64,000 nucleotides of DNA from Aphelocoma coerulescens (Eukaryota > Chordata > Aves > Passeriformes > Corvidae), in NCBI RefSeq assembly GCF_041296385.1, contig NC_091034.1:3379498-3443497 (forward strand). The letters are read 5' to 3'. Under the pieces are notes generated by a model. The model was given only the letters and a program-made list of their open reading frames with translations, had not been told where the DNA came from and ran no database searches. Position 1 is the first letter of the stretch. Every line of letters begins with the position of its first letter. Below, in pieces: positions 23,345 to 36,475 of this stretch. A program made the position numbers and the translations under genes.

Positions 23345-24803
23345 TGGAAGGCGCTGCAGCTAGGCGCTCCCCCAAGTGTCGGAGGCAAAGGCCGCGTGAG
23401 CTTGCCGTCCCCGGCACGGCTCTCTGTGCGAGACGTAGCCCAGAAGCTTTCCCTTTCCATTCAGAGCACCAGAGAGGCAGAATGCAGTGGTACGTATTGC
23501 TCAGGAGGAAAGGGGCACGGCCCGGCCGCGTTCGGGCAGAAGCAGCGCGCTGGAGCGCTTCGCTGCCGGCACAGAGTTCCGGGCGAGAGGCAGACGACCG
23601 GTCCGCCTCCGGGAGAACGAAGGTACGGCGTGCTCGAAAAGGCGAGGAACGAAGCCGCGGAGCACCGGGCTCGGGTGCGCGTCGTCCGGGCTTGCGAGAC
23701 GAGCGTGGCTGCCACTCTCCTGCCTGCAGAATTCACCTTACAGCCTCAGGAAGGAGGACGACGCGCCACAGTTACTTGTGCTGCTGCTGCTGCCTAGTCC
23801 TCTTGCAGAGCTCTGTGGAGGCAAATGCACTTCCCTTCCGTCTCCGAGTTTCGGAGAACACGATGGTAGGGTGCAGCGGAGCAGGGAAGTACAGAAGTGC
23901 ACCGCTGAGATTGCTGTTGCTTACGTGCAGAAGGCGAAGGTGCAAGCCAGCACTGGCTTTTGCTTCTAGAGCCGTTCTCCAGGAGAGCAGCTGCTGGAGG
24001 TTGACAGCGGTAGCTGCGAGGCTGAAAAACAAGGCAGGACGTCGGGCTTAGAAGAAAGGCACAGGGGCCACAGTGTGATGTGCGCTTTTGGAAGGCTGCT
24101 CGGAGAAGGGGCACTTTCGGAGAGCTTTCTGCTTTGACCTGTGCTCCTGGCCGAGCTCTAGCTGCTGGGACTCTGAAAGGCTGAATGACTAGGAAAGTGC
24201 TTGTGTCCACGCTGTGGATTGAGCACGATCCTTTTTGCAGCAGCGAGAACACACTCGGCCCACTGGGCTCGTGAACGAGCGTTTACCAGACGTCTGCAAT
24301 TCGGTGCACTGCACACACAAGCCCGGTGCTCCCCGGTTTCTTTCTCCGCCTGCCGTTGTCTGGACAGAAGAGAAGCCCAGCCACGGCATCCTACTCGGCC
24401 GCTTTTCGGCGTGTGCACTGCCCGCATACACACGGGTGCTGTGCTCGGCTTTCCCTCGGCTCCAGGCACAAGGGTGCTTTCTCAGTTTTGCAGCGTCCCC
24501 GGTTCCCCACGTTGCCCTCGCTCAGCGAAACGTGCCGGGGGAGAAGCACTTGCTGGATGAGTCTTTCCGTGTGCAAGACTTTGAACGCAGCACCACAATC
24601 TGGGCCACGAGGAAGCCTTGATGAAGAAGGTGGTTTTGTCCTGGCACCTCTCTCCAGTGCGAGATGCCTGCCGAAGCTCTTTGCCTCTTGCGAGAGTGCG
24701 GTGGGCAGCGGGGTAAACTGGAGCCGAGAAGGACCGGGCAGACAGCACCGCCATCCGACAGGTGCTTTGCAGGTTGTGCCGGGGAAAGCGGACTGGCCCT
24801 GGC
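23345..24803. repeat. Unit 17, haplotype TG
   Basis: A TG copy next to the mosaic CG unit 16. It starts the TG-rich middle section. Confidence 0.93.
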
Positions 24804-26262
24804 TGGAAGGCGCTGCAGCTAGGCGCTCCCCCAAGTGTCGGAGGCAAAGGCCGCGTGAGCTTGCCGTCCCCGGCACGGCTCTCTGTGCGAGACGTAGCCC
24901 AGAAGCTTTCCCTTTCCATTCAGAGCACCAGAGAGGCAGAATGCAGTGGTACGTATTGCTCAGGAGGAAAGGGGCACGGCCCGGCCGCGTTCGGGCAGAA
25001 GCAGCGCGCTGGAGCGCTTCGCTGCCGGCACAGAGTTCCGGGCGAGAGGCAGACGACCGGTCCGCCTCCGGGAGAACGAAGGTACGGCGTGCTCGAAAAG
25101 GCGAGGAACGAAGCCGCGGAGCACCGGGCTCGGGTGCGCGTCGTCCGGGCTTGCGAGACGAGCGTGGCTGCCACTCTCCTGCCTGCAGAATTCACCTTAC
25201 AGCCTCAGGAAGGAGGACGACGCGCCACAGTTACTTGTGCTGCTGCTGCTGCCTAGTCCTCTTGCAGAGCTCTGTGGAGGCAAATGCACTTCCCTTCCGT
25301 CTCCGAGTTTCGGAGAACACGATGGTAGGGTGCAGCGGAGCAGGGAAGTACAGAAGTGCACCGCTGAGATTGCTGTTGCTTACGTGCAGAAGGCGAAGGT
25401 GCAAGCCAGCACTGGCTTTTGCTTCTAGAGCCGTTCTCCAGGAGAGCAGCTGCTGGAGGTTGACAGCGGTAGCTGCGAGGCTGAAAAACAAGGCAGGACG
25501 TCGGGCTTAGAAGAAAGGCACAGGGGCCACAGTGTGATGTGCGCTTTTGGAAGGCTGCTCGGAGAAGGGGCACTTTCGGAGAGCTTTCTGCTTTGACCTG
25601 TGCTCCTGGCCGAGCTCTAGCTGCTGGGACTCTGAAAGGCTGAATGACTAGGAAAGTGCTTGTGTCCACGCTGTGGATTGAGCACGATCCTTTTTGCAGC
25701 AGCGAGAACACACTCGGCCCACTGGGCCCGTGAACGAGCGTTTACCAGACTTCTGCAATTCGGTGCACTGCACACACAAGCCCGGTGCTCCCCGGTTTCT
25801 TTCTCCGCCTGCCGTTGTCTGGACAGAAGAGAAGCCCAGCCACGGCATCCTACTCGGCCGCTTTTCGGCGTGTGCACTGCCCGCATACACACGGGTGCTG
25901 TGCTCGGCTTTCCCTCGGCTCCAGGCACAAGGGTGCTTTCTCAGTTTTGCAGCGTCCCCGGTTCCCCACGTTGCCCTCGCTCAGCGAAACGTGCCGGGGG
26001 AGAAGCACTTGCTGGATGAGTCTTTCCGTGTGCAAGACTTTGAACGCAGCACCACAATCTGGGCCACGAGGAAGCCTTGATGAAGAAGGTGGTTTTGTCC
26101 TGGCACCTCTCTCCAGTGCGAGATGCCTGCCGAAGCTCTTTGCCTCTTGCGAGAGTGCGGTGGGCAGCGGGGTAAACTGGAGCCGAGAAGGACCGGGCAG
26201 ACAGCACCGCCATCCGACAGGTGCTTTGCAGGTTGTGCCGGGGAAAGCGGACTGGCCCTGGC
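24804..26262. repeat. Unit 18, haplotype CT
   Basis: A single CT copy between TG unit 17 and the TG run of units 19-23. Confidence 0.93.
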
Positions 26263-29200
26263 TGGAAGGCGCTGCAGCTAGGCGCTCCCCCAAGTGTCGG
26301 AGGCAAAGGCCGCGTGAGCTTGCCGTCCCCGGCACGGCTCTCTGTGCGAGACGTAGCCCAGAAGCTTTCCCTTTCCATTCAGAGCACCAGAGAGGCAGAA
26401 TGCAGTGGTACGTATTGCTCAGGAGGAAAGGGGCACGGCCCGGCCGCGTTCGGGCAGAAGCAGCGCGCTGGAGCGCTTCGCTGCCGGCACAGAGTTCCGG
26501 GCGAGAGGCAGACGACCGGTCCGCCTCCGGGAGAACGAAGGTACGGCGTGCTCGAAAAGGCGAGGAACGAAGCCGCGGAGCACCGGGCTCGGGTGCGCGT
26601 CGTCCGGGCTTGCGAGACGAGCGTGGCTGCCACTCTCCTGCCTGCAGAATTCACCTTACAGCCTCAGGAAGGAGGACGACGCGCCACAGTTACTTGTGCT
26701 GCTGCTGCTGCCTAGTCCTCTTGCAGAGCTCTGTGGAGGCAAATGCACTTCCCTTCCGTCTCCGAGTTTCGGAGAACACGATGGTAGGGTGCAGCGGAGC
26801 AGGGAAGTACAGAAGTGCACCGCTGAGATTGCTGTTGCTTACGTGCAGAAGGCGAAGGTGCAAGCCAGCACTGGCTTTTGCTTCTAGAGCCGTTCTCCAG
26901 GAGAGCAGCTGCTGGAGGTTGACAGCGGTAGCTGCGAGGCTGAAAAACAAGGCAGGACGTCGGGCTTAGAAGAAAGGCACAGGGGCCACAGTGTGATGTG
27001 CGCTTTTGGAAGGCTGCTCGGAGAAGGGGCACTTTCGGAGAGCTTTCTGCTTTGACCTGTGCTCCTGGCCGAGCTCTAGCTGCTGGGACTCTGAAAGGCT
27101 GAATGACTAGGAAAGTGCTTGTGTCCACGCTGTGGATTGAGCACGATCCTTTTTGCAGCAGCGAGAACACACTCGGCCCACTGGGCTCGTGAACGAGCGT
27201 TTACCAGACGTCTGCAATTCGGTGCACTGCACACACAAGCCCGGTGCTCCCCGGTTTCTTTCTCCGCCTGCCGTTGTCTGGACAGAAGAGAAGCCCAGCC
27301 ACGGCATCCTACTCGGCCGCTTTTCGGCGTGTGCACTGCCCGCATACACACGGGTGCTGTGCTCGGCTTTCCCTCGGCTCCAGGCACAAGGGTGCTTTCT
27401 CAGTTTTGCAGCGTCCCCGGTTCCCCACGTTGCCCTCGCTCAGCGAAACGTGCCGGGGGAGAAGCACTTGCTGGATGAGTCTTTCCGTGTGCAAGACTTT
27501 GAACGCAGCACCACAATCTGGGCCACGAGGAAGCCTTGATGAAGAAGGTGGTTTTGTCCTGGCACCTCTCTCCAGTGCGAGATGCCTGCCGAAGCTCTTT
27601 GCCTCTTGCGAGAGTGCGGTGGGCAGCGGGGTAAACTGGAGCCGAGAAGGACCGGGCAGACAGCACCGCCATCCGACAGGTGCTTTGCAGGTTGTGCCGG
27701 GGAAAGCGGACTGGCCCTGGCTGGAAGGCGCTGCAGCTAGGCGCTCCCCCAAGTGTCGGAGGCAAAGGCCGCGTGAGCTTGCCGTCCCCGGCACGGCTCT
27801 CTGTGCGAGACGTAGCCCAGAAGCTTTCCCTTTCCATTCAGAGCACCAGAGAGGCAGAATGCAGTGGTACGTATTGCTCAGGAGGAAAGGGGCACGGCCC
27901 GGCCGCGTTCGGGCAGAAGCAGCGCGCTGGAGCGCTTCGCTGCCGGCACAGAGTTCCGGGCGAGAGGCAGACGACCGGTCCGCCTCCGGGAGAACGAAGG
28001 TACGGCGTGCTCGAAAAGGCGAGGAACGAAGCCGCGGAGCACCGGGCTCGGGTGCGCGTCGTCCGGGCTTGCGAGACGAGCGTGGCTGCCACTCTCCTGC
28101 CTGCAGAATTCACCTTACAGCCTCAGGAAGGAGGACGACGCGCCACAGTTACTTGTGCTGCTGCTGCTGCCTAGTCCTCTTGCAGAGCTCTGTGGAGGCA
28201 AATGCACTTCCCTTCCGTCTCCGAGTTTCGGAGAACACGATGGTAGGGTGCAGCGGAGCAGGGAAGTACAGAAGTGCACCGCTGAGATTGCTGTTGCTTA
28301 CGTGCAGAAGGCGAAGGTGCAAGCCAGCACTGGCTTTTGCTTCTAGAGCCGTTCTCCAGGAGAGCAGCTGCTGGAGGTTGACAGCGGTAGCTGCGAGGCT
28401 GAAAAACAAGGCAGGACGTCGGGCTTAGAAGAAAGGCACAGGGGCCACAGTGTGATGTGCGCTTTTGGAAGGCTGCTCGGAGAAGGGGCACTTTCGGAGA
28501 GCTTTCTGCTTTGACCTGTGCTCCTGGCCGAGCTCTAGCTGCTGGGACTCTGAAAGGCTGAATGACTAGGAAAGTGCTTGTGTCCACGCTGTGGATTGAG
28601 CACGATCCTTTTTGCAGCAGCGAGAACACACTCGGCCCACTGGGCTCGTGAACGAGCGTTTACCAGACGTCTGCAATTCGGTGCACTGCACACACAAGCC
28701 CGGTGCTCCCCGGTTTCTTTCTCCGCCTGCCGTTGTCTGGACAGAAGAGAAGCCCAGCCACGGCATCCTACTCGGCCGCTTTTCGGCGTGTGCACTGCCC
28801 GCATACACACGGGTGCTGTGCTCGGCTTTCCCTCGGCTCCAGGCACAAGGGTGCTTTCTCAGTTTTGCAGCGTCCCCGGTTCCCCACGTTGCCCTCGCTC
28901 AGCGAAACGTGCCGGGGGAGAAGCACTTGCTGGATGAGTCTTTCCGTGTGCAAGACTTTGAACGCAGCACCACAATCTGGGCCACGAGGAAGCCTTGATG
29001 AAGAAGGTGGTTTTGTCCTGGCACCTCTCTCCAGTGCGAGATGCCTGCCGAAGCTCTTTGCCTCTTGCGAGAGTGCGGTGGGCAGCGGGGTAAACTGGAG
29101 CCGAGAAGGACCGGGCAGACAGCACCGCCATCCGACAGGTGCTTTGCAGGTTGTGCCGGGGAAAGCGGACTGGCCCTGGCTGGAAGGCGCTGCAGCTAGG

Positions 29201-32200
29201 CGCTCCCCCAAGTGTCGGAGGCAAAGGCCGCGTGAGCTTGCCGTCCCCGGCACGGCTCTCTGTGCGAGACGTAGCCCAGAAGCTTTCCCTTTCCATTCAG
29301 AGCACCAGAGAGGCAGAATGCAGTGGTACGTATTGCTCAGGAGGAAAGGGGCACGGCCCGGCCGCGTTCGGGCAGAAGCAGCGCGCTGGAGCGCTTCGCT
29401 GCCGGCACAGAGTTCCGGGCGAGAGGCAGACGACCGGTCCGCCTCCGGGAGAACGAAGGTACGGCGTGCTCGAAAAGGCGAGGAACGAAGCCGCGGAGCA
29501 CCGGGCTCGGGTGCGCGTCGTCCGGGCTTGCGAGACGAGCGTGGCTGCCACTCTCCTGCCTGCAGAATTCACCTTACAGCCTCAGGAAGGAGGACGACGC
29601 GCCACAGTTACTTGTGCTGCTGCTGCTGCCTAGTCCTCTTGCAGAGCTCTGTGGAGGCAAATGCACTTCCCTTCCGTCTCCGAGTTTCGGAGAACACGAT
29701 GGTAGGGTGCAGCGGAGCAGGGAAGTACAGAAGTGCACCGCTGAGATTGCTGTTGCTTACGTGCAGAAGGCGAAGGTGCAAGCCAGCACTGGCTTTTGCT
29801 TCTAGAGCCGTTCTCCAGGAGAGCAGCTGCTGGAGGTTGACAGCGGTAGCTGCGAGGCTGAAAAACAAGGCAGGACGTCGGGCTTAGAAGAAAGGCACAG
29901 GGGCCACAGTGTGATGTGCGCTTTTGGAAGGCTGCTCGGAGAAGGGGCACTTTCGGAGAGCTTTCTGCTTTGACCTGTGCTCCTGGCCGAGCTCTAGCTG
30001 CTGGGACTCTGAAAGGCTGAATGACTAGGAAAGTGCTTGTGTCCACGCTGTGGATTGAGCACGATCCTTTTTGCAGCAGCGAGAACACACTCGGCCCACT
30101 GGGCTCGTGAACGAGCGTTTACCAGACGTCTGCAATTCGGTGCACTGCACACACAAGCCCGGTGCTCCCCGGTTTCTTTCTCCGCCTGCCGTTGTCTGGA
30201 CAGAAGAGAAGCCCAGCCACGGCATCCTACTCGGCCGCTTTTCGGCGTGTGCACTGCCCGCATACACACGGGTGCTGTGCTCGGCTTTCCCTCGGCTCCA
30301 GGCACAAGGGTGCTTTCTCAGTTTTGCAGCGTCCCCGGTTCCCCACGTTGCCCTCGCTCAGCGAAACGTGCCGGGGGAGAAGCACTTGCTGGATGAGTCT
30401 TTCCGTGTGCAAGACTTTGAACGCAGCACCACAATCTGGGCCACGAGGAAGCCTTGATGAAGAAGGTGGTTTTGTCCTGGCACCTCTCTCCAGTGCGAGA
30501 TGCCTGCCGAAGCTCTTTGCCTCTTGCGAGAGTGCGGTGGGCAGCGGGGTAAACTGGAGCCGAGAAGGACCGGGCAGACAGCACCGCCATCCGACAGGTG
30601 CTTTGCAGGTTGTGCCGGGGAAAGCGGACTGGCCCTGGCTGGAAGGCGCTGCAGCTAGGCGCTCCCCCAAGTGTCGGAGGCAAAGGCCGCGTGAGCTTGC
30701 CGTCCCCGGCACGGCTCTCTGTGCGAGACGTAGCCCAGAAGCTTTCCCTTTCCATTCAGAGCACCAGAGAGGCAGAATGCAGTGGTACGTATTGCTCAGG
30801 AGGAAAGGGGCACGGCCCGGCCGCGTTCGGGCAGAAGCAGCGCGCTGGAGCGCTTCGCTGCCGGCACAGAGTTCCGGGCGAGAGGCAGACGACCGGTCCG
30901 CCTCCGGGAGAACGAAGGTACGGCGTGCTCGAAAAGGCGAGGAACGAAGCCGCGGAGCACCGGGCTCGGGTGCGCGTCGTCCGGGCTTGCGAGACGAGCG
31001 TGGCTGCCACTCTCCTGCCTGCAGAATTCACCTTACAGCCTCAGGAAGGAGGACGACGCGCCACAGTTACTTGTGCTGCTGCTGCTGCCTAGTCCTCTTG
31101 CAGAGCTCTGTGGAGGCAAATGCACTTCCCTTCCGTCTCCGAGTTTCGGAGAACACGATGGTAGGGTGCAGCGGAGCAGGGAAGTACAGAAGTGCACCGC
31201 TGAGATTGCTGTTGCTTACGTGCAGAAGGCGAAGGTGCAAGCCAGCACTGGCTTTTGCTTCTAGAGCCGTTCTCCAGGAGAGCAGCTGCTGGAGGTTGAC
31301 AGCGGTAGCTGCGAGGCTGAAAAACAAGGCAGGACGTCGGGCTTAGAAGAAAGGCACAGGGGCCACAGTGTGATGTGCGCTTTTGGAAGGCTGCTCGGAG
31401 AAGGGGCACTTTCGGAGAGCTTTCTGCTTTGACCTGTGCTCCTGGCCGAGCTCTAGCTGCTGGGACTCTGAAAGGCTGAATGACTAGGAAAGTGCTTGTG
31501 TCCACGCTGTGGATTGAGCACGATCCTTTTTGCAGCAGCGAGAACACACTCGGCCCACTGGGCTCGTGAACGAGCGTTTACCAGACGTCTGCAATTCGGT
31601 GCACTGCACACACAAGCCCGGTGCTCCCCGGTTTCTTTCTCCGCCTGCCGTTGTCTGGACAGAAGAGAAGCCCAGCCACGGCATCCTACTCGGCCGCTTT
31701 TCGGCGTGTGCACTGCCCGCATACACACGGGTGCTGTGCTCGGCTTTCCCTCGGCTCCAGGCACAAGGGTGCTTTCTCAGTTTTGCAGCGTCCCCGGTTC
31801 CCCACGTTGCCCTCGCTCAGCGAAACGTGCCGGGGGAGAAGCACTTGCTGGATGAGTCTTTCCGTGTGCAAGACTTTGAACGCAGCACCACAATCTGGGC
31901 CACGAGGAAGCCTTGATGAAGAAGGTGGTTTTGTCCTGGCACCTCTCTCCAGTGCGAGATGCCTGCCGAAGCTCTTTGCCTCTTGCGAGAGTGCGGTGGG
32001 CAGCGGGGTAAACTGGAGCCGAGAAGGACCGGGCAGACAGCACCGCCATCCGACAGGTGCTTTGCAGGTTGTGCCGGGGAAAGCGGACTGGCCCTGGCTG
32101 GAAGGCGCTGCAGCTAGGCGCTCCCCCAAGTGTCGGAGGCAAAGGCCGCGTGAGCTTGCCGTCCCCGGCACGGCTCTCTGTGCGAGACGTAGCCCAGAAG

Positions 32201-33557
32201 CTTTCCCTTTCCATTCAGAGCACCAGAGGGGCAGAATGCAGTGGTACGTATTGCTCAGGAGGAAAGGGGCACGGCCCGGCCGCGTTCGGGCAGAAGCAGC
32301 GCGCTGGAGCGCTTCGCTGCCGGCACAGAGTTCCGGGCGAGAGGCAGACGACCGGTCCGCCTCCGGGAGAACGAAGGTACGGCGTGCTCGAAAAGGCGAG
32401 GAACGAAGCCGCGGAGCACCGGGCTCGGGTGCGCGTCGTCCGGGCTTGCGAGACGAGCGTGGCTGCCACTCTCCTGCCTGCAGAATTCACCTTACAGCCT
32501 CAGGAAGGAGGACGACGCGCCACAGTTACTTGTGCTGCTGCTGCTGCCTAGTCCTCTTGCAGAGCTCTGTGGAGGCAAATGCACTTCCCTTCCGTCTCCG
32601 AGTTTCGGAGAACACGATGGTAGGGTGCAGCGGAGCAGGGAAGTACAGAAGTGCACCGCTGAGATTGCTGTTGCTTACGTGCAGAAGGCGAAGGTGCAAG
32701 CCAGCACTGGCTTTTGCTTCTAGAGCCGTTCTCCAGGAGAGCAGCTGCTGGAGGTTGACAGCGGTAGCTGCGAGGCTGAAAAACAAGGCAGGACGTCGGG
32801 CTTAGAAGAAAGGCACAGGGGCCACAGTGTGATGTGCGCTTTTGGAAGGCTGCTCGGAGAAGGGGCACTTTCGGAGAGCTTTCTGCTTTGACCTGTGCTC
32901 CTGGCCGAGCTCTAGCTGCTGGGACTCTGAAAGGCTGAATGACTAGGAAAGTGCTTGTGTCCACGCTGTGGATTGAGCACGATCCTTTTTGCAGCAGCGA
33001 GAACACACTCGGCCCACTGGGCTCGTGAACGAGCGTTTACCAGACGTCTGCAATTCGGTGCACTGCACACACAAGCCCGGTGCTCCCCGGTTTCTTTCTC
33101 CGCCTGCCGTTGTCTGGACAGAAGAGAAGCCCAGCCACGGCATCCTACTCGGCCGCTTTTCGGCGTGTGCACTGCCCGCATACACACGGGTGCTGTGCTC
33201 GGCTTTCCCTCGGCTCCAGGCACAAGGGTGCTTTCTCAGTTTTGCAGCGTCCCCGGTTCCCCACGTTGCCCTCGCTCAGCGAAACGTGCCGGGGGAGAAG
33301 CACTTGCTGGATGAGTCTTTCCGTGTGCAAGACTTTGAACGCAGCACCACAATCTGGGCCACGAGGAAGCCTTGATGAAGAAGGTGGTTTTGTCCTGGCA
33401 CCTCTCTCCAGTGCGAGATGCCTGCCGAAGCTCTTTGCCTCTTGCGAGAGTGCGGTGGGCAGCGGGGTAAACTGGAGCCGAGAAGGACCGGGCAGACAGC
33501 ACCGCCATCCGACAGGTGCTTTGCAGGTTGTGCCGGGGAAAGCGGACTGGCCCTGGC
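26263..33557. repeat. Units 19-23, haplotype TG run; unit 23 has A131G
   Basis: Five TG copies lie in a row. Unit 23 adds a private A-to-G change at window 32229 (unit position 131), the only rare substitution not at a CpG. The run looks like local homogenisation by repeated single-unit duplication or conversion. Confidence 0.93.
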
Positions 33558-35016
33558 TGGAAGGCGCTGCAGCTAGGCGCTCCCCCAAGTGTCGGAGGCA
33601 AAGGCCGCGTGAGCTTGCCGTCCCCGGCACGGCTCTCTGTGCGAGACGTAGCCCAGAAGCTTTCCCTTTCCATTCAGAGCACCAGAGAGGCAGAATGCAG
33701 TGGTACGTATTGCTCAGGAGGAAAGGGGCACGGCCCGGCCGCGTTCGGGCAGAAGCAGCGCGCTGGAGCGCTTCGCTGCCGGCACAGAGTTCCGGGCGAG
33801 AGGCAGACGACCGGTCCGCCTCCGGGAGAACGAAGGTACGGCGTGCTCGAAAAGGCGAGGAACGAAGCCGCGGAGCACCGGGCTCGGGTGCGCGTCGTCC
33901 GGGCTTGCGAGACGAGCGTGGCTGCCACTCTCCTGCCTGCAGAATTCACCTTACAGCCTCAGGAAGGAGGACGACGCGCCACAGTTACTTGTGCTGCTGC
34001 TGCTGCCTAGTCCTCTTGCAGAGCTCTGTGGAGGCAAATGCACTTCCCTTCCGTCTCCGAGTTTCGGAGAACACGATGGTAGGGTGCAGCGGAGCAGGGA
34101 AGTACAGAAGTGCACCGCTGAGATTGCTGTTGCTTACGTGCAGAAGGCGAAGGTGCAAGCCAGCACTGGCTTTTGCTTCTAGAGCCGTTCTCCAGGAGAG
34201 CAGCTGCTGGAGGTTGACAGCGGTAGCTGCGAGGCTGAAAAACAAGGCAGGACGTCGGGCTTAGAAGAAAGGCACAGGGGCCACAGTGTGATGTGCGCTT
34301 TTGGAAGGCTGCTCGGAGAAGGGGCACTTTCGGAGAGCTTTCTGCTTTGACCTGTGCTCCTGGCCGAGCTCTAGCTGCTGGGACTCTGAAAGGCTGAATG
34401 ACTAGGAAAGTGCTTGTGTCCACGCTGTGGATTGAGCACGATCCTTTTTGCAGCAGCGAGAACACACTCGGCCCACTGGGCTCGTGAACGAGCGTTTACC
34501 AGACTTCTGCAATTCGGTGCACTGCACACACAAGCCCGGTGCTCCCCGGTTTCTTTCTCCGCCTGCCGTTGTCTGGACAGAAGAGAAGCCCAGCCACGGC
34601 ATCCTACTCGGCCGCTTTTCGGCGTGTGCACTGCCCGCATACACACGGGTGCTGTGCTCGGCTTTCCCTCGGCTCCAGGCACAAGGGTGCTTTCTCAGTT
34701 TTGCAGCGTCCCCGGTTCCCCACGTTGCCCTCGCTCAGCGAAACGTGCCGGGGGAGAAGCACTTGCTGGATGAGTCTTTCCGTGTGCAAGACTTTGAACG
34801 CAGCACCACAATCTGGGCCACGAGGAAGCCTTGATGAAGAAGGTGGTTTTGTCCTGGCACCTCTCTCCAGTGCGAGATGCCTGCCGAAGCTCTTTGCCTC
34901 TTGCGAGAGTGCGGTGGGCAGCGGGGTAAACTGGAGCCGAGAAGGACCGGGCAGACAGCACCGCCATCCGACAGGTGCTTTGCAGGTTGTGCCGGGGAAA
35001 GCGGACTGGCCCTGGC
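33558..35016. repeat. Unit 24, haplotype TT
   Basis: First unit of the seven-unit block. It is mosaic, with T at window 34482 and T at 34505. The adjacent unit 25 carries the complementary mosaic. Confidence 0.93.
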
Positions 35017-36475
35017 TGGAAGGCGCTGCAGCTAGGCGCTCCCCCAAGTGTCGGAGGCAAAGGCCGCGTGAGCTTGCCGTCCCCGGCACGGCTCTCTGTG
35101 CGAGACGTAGCCCAGAAGCTTTCCCTTTCCATTCAGAGCACCAGAGAGGCAGAATGCAGTGGTACGTATTGCTCAGGAGGAAAGGGGCACGGCCCGGCCG
35201 CGTTCGGGCAGAAGCAGCGCGCTGGAGCGCTTCGCTGCCGGCACAGAGTTCCGGGCGAGAGGCAGACGACCGGTCCGCCTCCGGGAGAACGAAGGTACGG
35301 CGTGCTCGAAAAGGCGAGGAACGAAGCCGCGGAGCACCGGGCTCGGGTGCGCGTCGTCCGGGCTTGCGAGACGAGCGTGGCTGCCACTCTCCTGCCTGCA
35401 GAATTCACCTTACAGCCTCAGGAAGGAGGACGACGCGCCACAGTTACTTGTGCTGCTGCTGCTGCCTAGTCCTCTTGCAGAGCTCTGTGGAGGCAAATGC
35501 ACTTCCCTTCCGTCTCCGAGTTTCGGAGAACACGATGGTAGGGTGCAGCGGAGCAGGGAAGTACAGAAGTGCACCGCTGAGATTGCTGTTGCTTACGTGC
35601 AGAAGGCGAAGGTGCAAGCCAGCACTGGCTTTTGCTTCTAGAGCCGTTCTCCAGGAGAGCAGCTGCTGGAGGTTGACAGCGGTAGCTGCGAGGCTGAAAA
35701 ACAAGGCAGGACGTCGGGCTTAGAAGAAAGGCACAGGGGCCACAGTGTGATGTGCGCTTTTGGAAGGCTGCTCGGAGAAGGGGCACTTTCGGAGAGCTTT
35801 CTGCTTTGACCTGTGCTCCTGGCCGAGCTCTAGCTGCTGGGACTCTGAAAGGCTGAATGACTAGGAAAGTGCTTGTGTCCACGCTGTGGATTGAGCACGA
35901 TCCTTTTTGCAGCAGCGAGAACACACTCGGCCCACTGGGCCCGTGAACGAGCGTTTACCAGACGTCTGCAATTCGGTGCACTGCACACACAAGCCCGGTG
36001 CTCCCCGGTTTCTTTCTCCGCCTGCCGTTGTCTGGACAGAAGAGAAGCCCAGCCACGGCATCCTACTCGGCCGCTTTTCGGCGTGTGCACTGCCCGCATA
36101 CACACGGGTGCTGTGCTCGGCTTTCCCTCGGCTCCAGGCACAAGGGTGCTTTCTCAGTTTTGCAGCGTCCCCGGTTCCCCACGTTGCCCTCGCTCAGCGA
36201 AACGTGCCGGGGGAGAAGCACTTGCTGGATGAGTCTTTCCGTGTGCAAGACTTTGAACGCAGCACCACAATCTGGGCCACGAGGAAGCCTTGATGAAGAA
36301 GGTGGTTTTGTCCTGGCACCTCTCTCCAGTGCGAGATGCCTGCCGAAGCTCTTTGCCTCTTGCGAGAGTGCGGTGGGCAGCGGGGTAAACTGGAGCCGAG
36401 AAGGACCGGGCAGACAGCACCGCCATCCGACAGGTGCTTTGCAGGTTGTGCCGGGGAAAGCGGACTGGCCCTGGC
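35017..36475. repeat. Unit 25, haplotype CG
   Basis: It carries C at window 35941 and G at 35964. It is reciprocal to unit 24, and the pair recurs at units 31 and 32. Confidence 0.93.
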
